Source: Flavobacterium anhuiense
Lineage (GTDB): Bacteria; Bacteroidota; Bacteroidia; Flavobacteriales; Flavobacteriaceae
Assembly (NCBI RefSeq): GCF_004151235.1
Contig: NZ_JUIV01000011.1
Span: 62,001 to 126,000, forward strand
Direction: 5' to 3'
DNA: 64,000 nucleotides
Under the pieces are notes generated by a model, which did no database searches, was not told the DNA's origin, and saw only the letters and a program-made list of their open reading frames with translations. Shown here in pieces: positions 17,327-25,683 of this stretch (positions within the stretch are counted from its first letter, which is position 1; each line of letters opens with the position of its first letter). Made by a program: the position numbers and the translations under genes.

Positions 17327-18685
17327 ATGCAACTGTATAACACTTTAAGCGCAGAAGAAAGAGCCATCATGATCGATGATGCAGGTAAACAACGACTTAC
17401 GTTGTCTTTCTATGCGTATGCCAAAATTCAAGATCCACAAAAATTTCGTAACGATTTATTCATTGCCTGGAATGCACTCGATGCACTGGGAAGAATTTAT
17501 GTCGCCCATGAGGGAATTAATGCTCAGATGAGTGTTCCTGCCGAAAATTTTGAAGCTTTTAGAGAAACTCTTGAAGCTTATGATTTCATGAAAGGCATCC
17601 GATTGAATGTTGCCGTAGAACAAGACGATCATTCCTTTTTAAAATTGACAATCAAAGTGCGTCACAAAATTGTTGCTGACGGTTTAAACGACGATACTTT
17701 TGATGTTACCAATATAGGCGTTCACTTGAAAGCTAAAGAATTTAACGAAATCCTTGATGATCCAAACACAATTGTAGTAGATTTTAGAAATCACTACGAA
17801 AGTGAAGTTGGACACTTTAAAGGAGCGATCACTCCAGATGTTGAAACTTTCAGAGAGAGTTTGCCAATTATCAACGAACAGCTTAAAGACCACAAAGACG
17901 ATAAAAACCTAGTAATGTATTGTACTGGAGGTATTCGTTGCGAAAAAGCGAGTGCTTACTTTAAACACCAAGGTTTCAAAAACGTTTATCAATTAGAGGG
18001 CGGAATTATCAATTACGCTAAACAATTGAAAGAAGAAGGTTTAGAAAGCAAATTCATTGGTAAAAACTTCGTATTTGATAATCGTCTGGGTGAAAGAATC
18101 ACAGATGATATTATTTCGCAATGCCACCAATGCGGAAAACCTTGCGATAATCACACCAACTGTGAAAACGATGGTTGCCATTTATTGTTTATTCAATGCG
18201 ACGATTGTAAAGCTGCAATGGAAAACTGCTGTTCTACAGAATGTTTAGAGATTATCCACATGCCATTGGTTGATCAAGTTCGTTTAAGAACTGGAAAACA
18301 AGTTGGAAATAAAGTGTTCAGAAAAGGAAAATCTGAAAATCTGAAATTCAAACATTCAGGAGAATTGCCAGAAACAGCTTTGGCTACAGCTCAAAAGCCA
18401 GCTGATATTCGTCAGAAAATAAAAGTAAAAAAAGTACTTCTTGGAAAAGCAGAGCATTACTATGTAAAAGCACAAGTTGGACAGTTTACAATCGAAAACC
18501 AAGAGTTAAATAGCGGTGATAAAATCTTAATTTCTGGCCCAACTACTGGAGATCAGGAAATGGTTTTGAATAGAATCATTGTTAATGGAACAGAAACTCA
18601 ATCTGCTAAAATTGGTGATAAGGTGACTTTTGAGGTTCCATTTCGTATTCGTTTGTCAGATAAATTGTATAAAATTGTAAATTAG
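17327..18685 (+). CDS. trhO: tRNA uridine(34) hydroxylase, rhodanese type, with a fused U32 C-terminal domain
   Basis: The protein has 452 residues against about 350 for E. coli TrhO (YceA). Residues 1-110 form the acylphosphatase-like RNA-binding part. A rhodanese domain follows with the catalytic Cys in VMYCTGGIRCEKASAY. A Cys-rich knuckle comes next (CHQCGKPC, CENDGCH, CDDC, CCSTEC). TrhO makes 5-hydroxyuridine at the tRNA wobble base using O2. The last 85 residues (from about KKVLLGKAEHYYV) are an extra beta domain. They closely match the C-terminus of the U32 protein encoded at 19414-20655, ending in RIRLSDKLYKIV versus RIRMSDKLYKIV. That protein belongs to the O2-independent route to the same base. 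Confidence 0.92.
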   Translation: MQLYNTLSAEERAIMIDDAGKQRLTLSFYAYAKIQDPQKFRNDLFIAWNALDALGRIYVAHEGINAQMSVPAENFEAFRETLEAYDFMKGIRLNVAVEQDDHSFLKLTIKVRHKIVADGLNDDTFDVTNIGVHLKAKEFNEILDDPNTIVVDFRNHYESEVGHFKGAITPDVETFRESLPIINEQLKDHKDDKNLVMYCTGGIRCEKASAYFKHQGFKNVYQLEGGIINYAKQLKEEGLESKFIGKNFVFDNRLGERITDDIISQCHQCGKPCDNHTNCENDGCHLLFIQCDDCKAAMENCCSTECLEIIHMPLVDQVRLRTGKQVGNKVFRKGKSENLKFKHSGELPETALATAQKPADIRQKIKVKKVLLGKAEHYYVKAQVGQFTIENQELNSGDKILISGPTTGDQEMVLNRIIVNGTETQSAKIGDKVTFEVPFRIRLSDKLYKIVN

Positions 18686-18707
18686 CATTTTTTAACGCTA
18701 CTTTACA

Positions 18708-19139
18708 ATGTCACATTCTTTTGCCAAATTATGGATTCACGCCATTTGGTCAACCAAAAACCGTAAGGAATTAATTGACTTTTCAATTGAAAAAAAGGTA
18801 CACGATTATATTCACAATGAGTTAATTGAATTGGGTTGTCCTGTTAGAATCATAAACGGAATGCCTGATCATATACATGTTTTGTTTTTATTGAATCCCC
18901 AAAAATCTATTTCGGATGTAATTCGTCAAGCGAAAGGAGTTTCATCTCATTGTATAAATGGAGAAAATCTAATTCTTGAAAAATTCGCATGGCAAAAGGG
19001 TTATGCGGCTTTTGCTGTAAGCGAGTCTCAACTTAATCTTGTTTTTAATTACATTAAAAAACAAAAGCAGCATCATCTCAAAAAGGATGGACAGCAGGAA
19101 TTTGATGAATTTGTAAAACTGCATGGGTTTGAAAATTAA
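18708..19139 (+). mobile_element. REP-associated tyrosine transposase (IS200/Y1 type)
   Basis: This 143-residue HUH single-strand transposase has the His-hydrophobic-His motif in PDHIHVLFLL and a downstream NYIKKQKQHH helix carrying the catalytic tyrosine. Its size fits RAYT/TnpA_REP. It lies 22 bp after trhO, and a REP pair follows at 19175-19262, the expected substrate of a RAYT. Such enzymes are usually single-copy and vertically kept rather than active insertion sequences. It appears intact. Confidence 0.85.
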
Positions 19140-19174
19140 ATCGATCTCATGACAAAAAAATCACAATATAAAAC

Positions 19175-19262
19175 ATAGCCCACGGTTTCAACCGTGGGAA
19201 ACGTATTGTTGCGTAACGTTAAGGATGCCTATTGTGTTCCCACGGTTGAAACCGTGGGCTAT
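19175..19262. repeat. REP pair (BIME) of the adjacent RAYT
   Basis: Two inverted 26-bp arms (19175-19200 and 19237-19262) are exact complements, 36 bp apart. Each arm is itself a palindrome, CCCACGGTT-TC-AACCGTGGG, preceded by ATAG. This double-hairpin layout is that of a REP doublet beside its transposase. Confidence 0.85.
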
Positions 19263-19383
19263 ATTTGATAAAGATTGCGTTACAATTATGGACATAGCAA
19301 ATGATTTATAATAGGGCTACTGCAAATAATTTTTAAAATATAGACTATGATATAAATCATAGGAATCTAATCTATACCCACAT

Positions 19384-19391
19384 TATTTTTG
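19384..19391 (+). promoter_or_regulatory. -7 box of the U32 gene
   Basis: TATTTTTG matches TAnnTTTG, 22 bp before the ATG at 19414. This gives the U32-ferredoxin pair its own promoter after the REP insertion. Confidence 0.4.
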
Positions 19392-19413
19392 TCATTTGAA
19401 TAATAAACCGAAA

Positions 19414-20655
19414 ATGACAATTAACAATACAATTGAACTCATGTCTCCAGCTGGAGATTTTGAGTCACTTCAAGCTGCCTTAGATAATGGCTGTGATTCC
19501 GTATATTTTGGAGTTGAACAGCTTAATATGCGTGCAAGATCGACAGTCAATTTTACGATTGATGATTTAAAAGAAATTGCCAATCGATGTAAAGCAAAAA
19601 GCGTTAGAAGCTATCTTACTTTAAACACGATTATTTACGATCACGATTTATCAGTCGTAAAAACATTATTGACCAAAGCTAAAGAGGCAAATATTACAGC
19701 TGTAATTGCTTCAGATCAAGCCGTAATTACTATGGCAAGGTCAATTGGAATGGAAGTTCATATTTCAACCCAATTGAATGTAACGAATATTGAAACCATT
19801 AAATTCTATAGCTTATTTGCAGATACAATGGTTCTAAGTCGTGAACTGAGTTTACGTCAAGTAAAAAATATCACCGACCAAATTGAGAAAGAACAGATAA
19901 AAGGGCCGAACGGAAATTTAGTTGAAATCGAAATTTTTGGTCACGGTGCTTTGTGTATGGCCGTTTCAGGAAAATGTTATTTGAGTCTGCATTCGCATAA
20001 TTCATCAGCGAATCGTGGTGCTTGCAAACAAAACTGTCGAAAAAAATATACCGTTATCGATCAGGAAACAGGTTTTGAAATCGAATTGGATAACGAATAC
20101 ATGATGTCGCCAAAAGATTTGTGTACACTGGATTTCTTAGATCAGGTTATCGATTCGGGAATTAAGGTTTTAAAAATCGAAGGTCGAGGCCGTGCGCCTG
20201 AATACGTTGCAACAGTAACTAAAACTTATCGCAAAGCGATTGATGCGTATTATGATGGCACATTTTCAAAAGAAAAAACCGCAGTTTGGATGAAAGCTTT
20301 AGAAACAGTTTACAATCGGGGATTCTGGTCAGGATATTATCTAGGTCAGGAATTAGGCGAGTGGAGCGATATTCCAGGATCAGCTGCAACGCAAAAAAAG
20401 GTTTATGTTGGAAAAGGAACGCATTATTTCCCAAAAGCAGAAGTTGGACAGTTTAAAATTGAAGCTTATGATATAAAAATTGGAGATAAAATTTTGGTGA
20501 CTGGACCAAGTACAGGAGCTCAGGAAATGATTATCGATGAAATGTTTGTGAATGATATTACGGTAGAAAAAGCAACAAAAGGAGATGATTGTACTTTCAA
20601 ACTTCCGTTTAGAATCAGAATGTCGGACAAATTATATAAAATTGTTGAGGCATAA
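19414..20655 (+). CDS. trhP: U32-family protein, TrhP-type tRNA 5-hydroxyuridine enzyme
   Basis: The protein has 413 residues from the ATG at 19414. It begins ELMSPAGDFESLQAALDNG, the U32 start, and carries the family signature with Fe-S cysteines: EIFGHGALCMAVSGKCYLSL, then ANRGACKQNCRKKY. The C-terminal domain (about 330-413) matches the U32_C fold and is shared with TrhO upstream. E. coli TrhP (YegQ) makes 5-hydroxyuridine at the tRNA wobble position without O2, using prephenate, and needs Fe-S assembly. Proximity to trhO supports this over collagenase-type annotation. Its stop overlaps the ferredoxin start (TAATG). Confidence 0.85.
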   Translation: MTINNTIELMSPAGDFESLQAALDNGCDSVYFGVEQLNMRARSTVNFTIDDLKEIANRCKAKSVRSYLTLNTIIYDHDLSVVKTLLTKAKEANITAVIASDQAVITMARSIGMEVHISTQLNVTNIETIKFYSLFADTMVLSRELSLRQVKNITDQIEKEQIKGPNGNLVEIEIFGHGALCMAVSGKCYLSLHSHNSSANRGACKQNCRKKYTVIDQETGFEIELDNEYMMSPKDLCTLDFLDQVIDSGIKVLKIEGRGRAPEYVATVTKTYRKAIDAYYDGTFSKEKTAVWMKALETVYNRGFWSGYYLGQELGEWSDIPGSAATQKKVYVGKGTHYFPKAEVGQFKIEAYDIKIGDKILVTGPSTGAQEMIIDEMFVNDITVEKATKGDDCTFKLPFRIRMSDKLYKIVEA

Positions 20656-20885
20656 TGGTTATTATAACATTACAACGAGATAAATGTATTGGCTGTAATT
20701 ACTGTGTCGAAATGGATCCAGTTCATTTTCAGATGTCTAAAAAAGATGGAAAATCGGTTCTCATTCATTCGCAGAATGCAAAAGGATTTTTTACATTAAA
20801 ATCTCCCAATCATGCAATTGTTGAAAGCTGTGAATTGGCAGCAAAAGCTTGTCCAGTGAAAATTATTACGGTTAAAGAGACTTAA
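20655..20885 (+). CDS. Small 4Fe-4S ferredoxin
   Basis: This 76-residue electron carrier has the motif CIGCNYC near the start and a distant CELAAKACP near the end, enough to hold a single 4Fe-4S cluster. The middle loop is longer than in bacterial 2x4Fe-4S ferredoxins. It overlaps the U32 stop by one base, so the two are probably translated together, and it may feed electrons to the Fe-S cluster of the U32 protein. That partnership is inferred from coupling only. Confidence 0.85.
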   Translation: MVIITLQRDKCIGCNYCVEMDPVHFQMSKKDGKSVLIHSQNAKGFFTLKSPNHAIVESCELAAKACPVKIITVKET

Positions 20886-20898
20886 AATCTATAAATTA

Positions 20899-20946
20899 AA
20901 ACAACAAACCCTATTTTGTAACATTACAAAATAGGGTTTGTTGTTT
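20899..20946. terminator. Strong bidirectional terminator
   Basis: A perfect 23-bp stem (AAACAACAAACCCTATTTTG and its complement) has a 2-nt CA loop and T runs at both ends. It separates the convergent ferredoxin and lipoprotein genes. Confidence 0.9.
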
Positions 20947-20960
20947 ATAATAAGAGAAAT

Positions 20961-21503
20961 TTAAGTTCCAATTTTAGCATTGATATTATGCTTATCCACA
21001 TAAGTTTGTGCCACATTCATCAATTTGGTAAACTTCGCATCTATATCCTTTTGAGTTGAAGCGTCGAAATCTTCAATTGCTTTTTCAATTTGCTCTTGCG
21101 AAGCTTTTTCGTCTTTTAGTTTAGCAATTGACAAATAACCTTCTTTTTGTTTCGCAATTGCATAAGTAAATAAGTCTTTCGATGCCTGAAGAAGCTCTTT
21201 GTTGTCTTCATCTTCCGGTATGTCCTGAATAGTTTTTAATCGGGTTTCTAAATTAGTTATATCATATTTAAAAGAATCTTGATAAGTAGACGGAATCATC
21301 TTTTTTTGAGTTTCATCATAAACTTGTGCTTCAGATTGCAGCTTTTCGTTGATTTCTTTACTTCCAAAACGAGATAATAAATTCGAATTTAAAGCGGCAA
21401 TTTCAAAGGTTTTTTCTGGTGAAAGGTTGGTGCATGATGTAGAAACTAAGCTTCCGGCAATTAATACTAAAAATAGAGTTGTGGCATTTAAGATTTTTTT
21501 CAT
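20961..21503 (-). CDS. Helical lipoprotein of unknown function
   Basis: This 180-residue protein has a lipoprotein signal (FLVLIAGSLVSTSC, then TNLSPEK). The mature part is charged and predicted helical, with many Glu, Lys and Gln residues and no cysteine. I do not recognise a family. It follows the ankyrin gene at 21523-22875 by 19 bp and is probably co-transcribed as the last gene of the accessory minus-strand run. Confidence 0.7.
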   Translation of the reverse strand: MKKILNATTLFLVLIAGSLVSTSCTNLSPEKTFEIAALNSNLLSRFGSKEINEKLQSEAQVYDETQKKMIPSTYQDSFKYDITNLETRLKTIQDIPEDEDNKELLQASKDLFTYAIAKQKEGYLSIAKLKDEKASQEQIEKAIEDFDASTQKDIDAKFTKLMNVAQTYVDKHNINAKIGT

Positions 21504-21522
21504 TTTTGAATTTATTTATTAT

Positions 21523-22875
21523 TTATCCTTTTAAAATTTTACTTTTCTCGGCATCAAATTCCTCCGAAGTTAAGATTCCAGCATCTAGAAGTTCCTTTAA
21601 ATCTAATAATGCCTTTTTCTTCGCTTCCATCGAATTTGAAGCTTCGGCTTTTGGCGTTTCGGCTTGTTGCGGAGTGTTTATTGGATTTACAACAGTTCCT
21701 GATGGAGCGTATTTCAGAATCAATTCTGTAATTTCATTAAAGCCTTTTACATTCGAATAATCTATCGCTTTTTGTTCTTTTACGTTTACGATTGACGCAT
21801 CGGCTTTATTGTCCAATAAATATTTTACAACATCTTTCTTTCCGTTTGCGGCGCTGTAATGTAATGGCGTATTTCCAGATTCGTCTTGAATATTGATGTT
21901 TGCTCCAGCTTCGATAAGCAATTTAACCATGCTTAAGTTCCCTTTTTTGGTTGCGACATGCAGCAGACTTTCTCCGCCATAATTGTATGAACTGTTCAAA
22001 GTAAAACTCGATTCGTTTGAAATATTTGTGGCGCTAACAATCCAATCCAAATAATCATTCATTGAAGAAGTGTCGCCAGCTAAAGGTTTGCTGTAATTCA
22101 CATCAACTCCGTTTTCTAGAAACAAAGCCACGATTTCCTTTTGATTATTCGCGCAAGCGTACCAAATAGGAGAATATCCAGTATTGCTTGAAGTAAATAC
22201 ATCTGCACCTCTTTCAATCAGTAATTTAGCTAACATTCTATTGGTTTCGTAACAAGCAATTAAAAGTGCATTTTCTCCAGAATGATTCGCGTGGTTTATA
22301 TCGGCACCGTTATCTAAAAGCAATGTCACCATTGGAATAGATTTGGTATAACAAGCGTAAATAAGTGGTGTATTTCCCTGTTTATCCGTAACGTTAATAT
22401 CTGCTCCATTGTCTAAAAGCAATTGGATAATTTCTCTATTTAATTTTGCCGAAGCCAACAATAGCGGAGTTTCTCCATTGTTATTCAGTAAATTAACATC
22501 TACTCCGGCTTGAAGCAACTTTGTTGCAATTTCAATTTGAGCCGTCTGAACGACTAAATGCAGTAGACTATTTCCGTATTTATCATTCTTCGTGATTTCT
22601 GCTCCGTTTTCTAAAAGATAAAGTGCAGTTTGTTTTTGTTTTTGAAGACAGGCAAAATACAAAGGCGTTTCTCCCTGATGATCTTCGTAGTTAATATCGG
22701 CACCTTCCTCGATTAGAATTTTCACAATATCGAGATAACCGCGGTGTGCGGCGTAATGAAGAGCTGTTCTACCTTGTTCGTCGGTATATTTTACATCTAC
22801 TTCTTTATTTTGAAGCAACAATTCGGCTATTTTTCGGTTCCCGTTTTCGCAGGCAACTATAAATGACATTGACAT
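21523..22875 (-). CDS. Ankyrin-repeat protein with C-terminal SHOCT-like domain
   Basis: This 450-residue cytosolic protein has about eleven ankyrin repeats, seen as repeated G-x-TxLHxAA and LL-x-x-GAD-x-N units, for example GRTALHYAAHRGYLDIVKIL and GNTPLHYSAANGKKDVVKYL. The last 35 residues (KALLDLKELLDAGILTSEEF) fit a SHOCT oligomerisation domain. Ankyrin arrays bind other proteins, and in bacteria they are frequent among immunity or decoy proteins. No catalytic domain is visible. It is followed closely by the lipoprotein gene and preceded 30 bp upstream by a second ankyrin gene. Confidence 0.85.
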   Translation of the reverse strand: MSMSFIVACENGNRKIAELLLQNKEVDVKYTDEQGRTALHYAAHRGYLDIVKILIEEGADINYEDHQGETPLYFACLQKQKQTALYLLENGAEITKNDKYGNSLLHLVVQTAQIEIATKLLQAGVDVNLLNNNGETPLLLASAKLNREIIQLLLDNGADINVTDKQGNTPLIYACYTKSIPMVTLLLDNGADINHANHSGENALLIACYETNRMLAKLLIERGADVFTSSNTGYSPIWYACANNQKEIVALFLENGVDVNYSKPLAGDTSSMNDYLDWIVSATNISNESSFTLNSSYNYGGESLLHVATKKGNLSMVKLLIEAGANINIQDESGNTPLHYSAANGKKDVVKYLLDNKADASIVNVKEQKAIDYSNVKGFNEITELILKYAPSGTVVNPINTPQQAETPKAEASNSMEAKKKALLDLKELLDAGILTSEEFDAEKSKILKG

Positions 22876-22905
22876 GTTTGGGTAATTTTAAGTAAAATGA
22901 TCGTT

Positions 22906-24087
22906 TTATTGTTTCATTAAAAGTTCAACTGTTTTAATCTTCAGGTTGTCTTCAGAAGCAAGCATTAAGGCAGTTTCGTCTTTATCGTTTGTAATCGAAA
23001 TGTCAGCTCCTTGATCTAATAGCAGTTTTACTTTTCTATAAGTTTCTTTTGCCATTTCTGCATCGTAATTAACATTAAAGGCGCAAACTTTATGCAAGAT
23101 GGTGTTTCCTTGATTGTCTTGTTCGTTGACATCAATAGATCCACTGTCAAGTACCGATTTTAAAATACCCGATTTTTTCTCAACAATGTAATCTATACCC
23201 GATTTTGGATTTCCGTAATATTGAGCGCTGTGATTTAAATCGGCTCCATCTGACAATAATCTTTGAAGTGAATTCAGATCGTATTCAGAATCAGACATCA
23301 TTCGGATAAACTCTGTGAGTAAAGTTTTTCCATTTTTATTGATATTATTAAAATTAGCAGATGATGATTCTGCCAAAAGTTCGTACATCGGAAAAGAAAA
23401 CTGTTCGGCTGCAGCGTAATAAAAAGCACTGTTTTCCTGATTATCAGTTTCATTAGGATCAGCTCCATTTTCTAATAAAAATGGAAGAAGTTCTTTTCTG
23501 TTTCTTTTAACGGCACAGATTAATGGCGTTGTACCCACAATATTTTTTTCGTTTATGTCAACGCCATTTTCTAAAAGTATAGTGATATATTCTTTTACTT
23601 TTTCAGGATCTAGACCATAAGTATTCAAAATCGTGTAGATGAAATTTTCTCCTGCATTGTTCTTATACTGAGTGTTAGCACTAAAATCATCAACTAAAAC
23701 TTTAACTGTTTTTGGCGAAGCTCCTTTCTCAAGAAAATAACCGAGAAGAGTTTTATCACTTATTTCGTCGTTGATATTATCCATTTTCGACATCAATTCC
23801 TTGAAGAAAGCAATCGAATCTTCGTCATCTTTTAAATATAAAGTCAATGGTTTGAAAATAGATTGATCAAAACTGTCCAATTCGTAAATGTCAGTCTCAA
23901 TAAATCCGGCTTTTATTAGTTTTTCAATGAAATCAATTTCTTTGGCTTCTATAATTTTGGCAGATATTTGAGAAAAATTGTTTTTAAGATATTGATCGTT
24001 AAAGTTTTCTCCGTTATTTAGGCATTCTCTCGCCTCGTCAAATTTTCCCTGAAAAAGGAAACTTTCAATCTGGTTTTGTGTTTGCAT
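22906..24087 (-). CDS. Ankyrin-repeat protein
   Basis: This 393-residue protein has an N-terminal helical segment (MQTQNQIESFLFQGKFDEAR) and at least four clear ankyrin units in the second half, such as GTTPLICAVKRNRKELLPFL with LLENGADPNETD and GNTILHKVCAF. Its first 48 codons and upstream region are duplicated in truncated form at 25265-25532. It is followed by the ankyrin-SHOCT gene 30 bp downstream. The binding partner is unknown. Confidence 0.82.
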   Translation of the reverse strand: MQTQNQIESFLFQGKFDEARECLNNGENFNDQYLKNNFSQISAKIIEAKEIDFIEKLIKAGFIETDIYELDSFDQSIFKPLTLYLKDDEDSIAFFKELMSKMDNINDEISDKTLLGYFLEKGASPKTVKVLVDDFSANTQYKNNAGENFIYTILNTYGLDPEKVKEYITILLENGVDINEKNIVGTTPLICAVKRNRKELLPFLLENGADPNETDNQENSAFYYAAAEQFSFPMYELLAESSSANFNNINKNGKTLLTEFIRMMSDSEYDLNSLQRLLSDGADLNHSAQYYGNPKSGIDYIVEKKSGILKSVLDSGSIDVNEQDNQGNTILHKVCAFNVNYDAEMAKETYRKVKLLLDQGADISITNDKDETALMLASEDNLKIKTVELLMKQ

Positions 24088-24212
24088 TTGAAATATATTT
24101 AAAAATGATGATAAGTTTTAATTGCAATTTGGCTTGTAATTGTTGGCTTCGCAAACCGTACTGTAAGATAAAACATAAAAATCGTAAATATATTTTAGGA
24201 TTAAAATTAAAA
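23947..24212. repeat. Duplicated segment, copy 1 (5' end of ankyrin gene plus upstream region)
   Basis: About 266 bp covering the first 47 codons of the ankyrin gene and about 125 bp upstream are repeated at 25265-25532 with scattered substitutions and one added T in a T-run. The DKNYY gene lies between the two copies. Confidence 0.8.
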
Positions 24213-24283
24213 AGGGGTTTTTGTGTTAAGAAATAGAGAGAGAATGAGTATTTTATATTTAGATTTAAGTGTTGAACAAAAGC

Positions 24284-25063
24284 TTACCAAAGGCCTTCTT
24301 TAATAATTTGCTCCAATTCTTCGTGAGATATTACACTACCAGTCATATAACCCCAATTTTTATCTTTGGCATAAGAAAATAATCCTGTGTTTATTGGAAT
24401 TGACAGTACTTCGAATGTATCTACATCGGCTTGTTTTAGTAAGTTTTTAGTAAAATAAATTCTATTTAGGTCTTGGGAGTAATAGGTGTTTTCATGCAAT
24501 CTTTTCCACGTTAAGGGATTTGCTTTTGGTAGGCGTGTGCCACCGAAATAAATATGTTTATCATCTTTAGAAAAACATTCATCTATTCGTTTGAAGGTAC
24601 TTTTGTTTGTACCTTTTATTAAAACCGGTTTGTATGAATAATAATCCATCCACCAGATACCAGATTTATCGCTGCTAAATGATAATTTTGAATTCCTTAT
24701 TTCGTCACTGCTCGATATATATTCGCAATCTAATATTTCAAAGGTTTGATAATCTAGGTTCTTCACGATACCGCCTAGTGAATAAATATTGTTTTTATCT
24801 TTAGCAAAGTGATAATTTAATACTATAAAAGTTTTTGGATCCGCGTCTTTGTATATAGAATCAGCTCTGTAACATTTGTTTTTATCTTTTGCAAAACTAA
24901 AGCAATATTCAAAGGTTTCGAAGTCTGCATCTTTTATGATATATCCATTATATAAAATAGTTTTTCCATCTAGTGAATAGTATGTTTCGTCTTTTTCTAT
25001 GGTGCCGACATTTCCAGGTTTTGGTAATGTTACAGTTCTTACTTTTTTCCAGATATTATTCAT
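24284..25063 (-). CDS. DKNYY-repeat protein
   Basis: This 259-residue protein is built of repeated units with the pattern AKDKNxxY followed by a short YxxGxxIKDAD-x-x-TFE segment, for example FAKDKNKCYRADSIYKDAD and FAKDKNNIYSLGGIVKNLD. These match the DKNYY family, of unknown function and often found near polymorphic-toxin immunity genes. There is no signal peptide. The gene is flanked by the two copies of the ankyrin 5' duplication. Confidence 0.8.
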   Translation of the reverse strand: MNNIWKKVRTVTLPKPGNVGTIEKDETYYSLDGKTILYNGYIIKDADFETFEYCFSFAKDKNKCYRADSIYKDADPKTFIVLNYHFAKDKNNIYSLGGIVKNLDYQTFEILDCEYISSSDEIRNSKLSFSSDKSGIWWMDYYSYKPVLIKGTNKSTFKRIDECFSKDDKHIYFGGTRLPKANPLTWKRLHENTYYSQDLNRIYFTKNLLKQADVDTFEVLSIPINTGLFSYAKDKNWGYMTGSVISHEELEQIIKEGLW

Positions 25064-25115
25064 AATTTGTTTCGTTAAAAAGTTTTTCCCGATTGCGCAG
25101 ATTTATCTCAGCAAG

Positions 25116-25260
25116 GATAGCGCGGATTTGCAATCCGTGCCCTCAAAGATTGGTTTATTCTCTTTGTAAATTTAAAAGTACATTAATTTGTGTAACTTTT
25201 ATTTTAATGATTTGTTTTGCGTCTTACTGTTGCGGGCACGGATTGCAAATCCGCGCTATC
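25116..25260. repeat. 27-bp perfect inverted repeat, REP-like element
   Basis: The arms at 25116-25142 and 25234-25260 are exact complements (GATAGCGCGGATTTGCAATC and onward to GTGCCC), 91 bp apart. The right arm ends four bases before the start of the truncated ankyrin duplicate, so the element marks the breakpoint. Each arm has an internal GGATTTGCAATCC palindrome. Confidence 0.85.
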
Positions 25261-25264
25261 GGGT

Positions 25265-25406
25265 TTCTATAATTTTGGCAGATATTTGAGAAAAATTGTT
25301 TTTTAAGATATTGATCATTAAAGGTTTCTCCGTTATTTAGGCATTCTCTGGCCTTGTCAAATTTTCTCTGAAAAAGGAAATTTTCAATCTGGTTTTGTGT
25401 TTGCAT
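25265..25406 (-). pseudogene. Truncated ankyrin-gene duplicate
   Basis: It starts MQTQNQIENFLFQRKFDKAR, nearly identical to the ankyrin protein at 22906-24087. An extra T in a T-run shifts the frame after about 34 codons, and homology stops at the REP-like element at 25234-25260. From there the open frame reads through the repeat (ARICNPCPQQ) to a stop at 25224. It is a gene fragment, not a functional protein. Confidence 0.8.
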
Positions 25407-25683
25407 TCGAAATATATTTAAAAATGATTATAAGTTTTAATTCCAAGTTTGGTTTGTAATTGTTGACTTAACAAACCACGTTGTAAGATAAAACATAAAA
25501 ATGAGAAATATATTTCAGGATAAAAATTTAAAATAGCTTTTTAGAGTATAAAATAGACAGAAAGTATATTTTAGGTTCTATTTCCGTCTGATTTTTTGAA
25601 AAAAAATAGATGAAAATTATATTTAAAGAAAAAAACCTATTTTGCTTTGAAGGAAAAATAGGGTTTTTACTATGGGGGTTTTA
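25407..25683. other. Intergenic region with duplicated upstream segment
   Basis: The part 25407-25532 is the duplicated upstream sequence of the ankyrin gene. The remainder holds the terminator at 25631-25668 and no ORF. Confidence 0.6.
25631..25668 (-). terminator. Terminator of the accessory minus-strand operon
   Basis: AAAAACCTATTTT and AAAAATAGGGTTTTT form an A/T-rich stem around a 10-nt loop with a T tract on the minus strand, just after the stop codon of the gene at 25684-26520. Confidence 0.7.
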
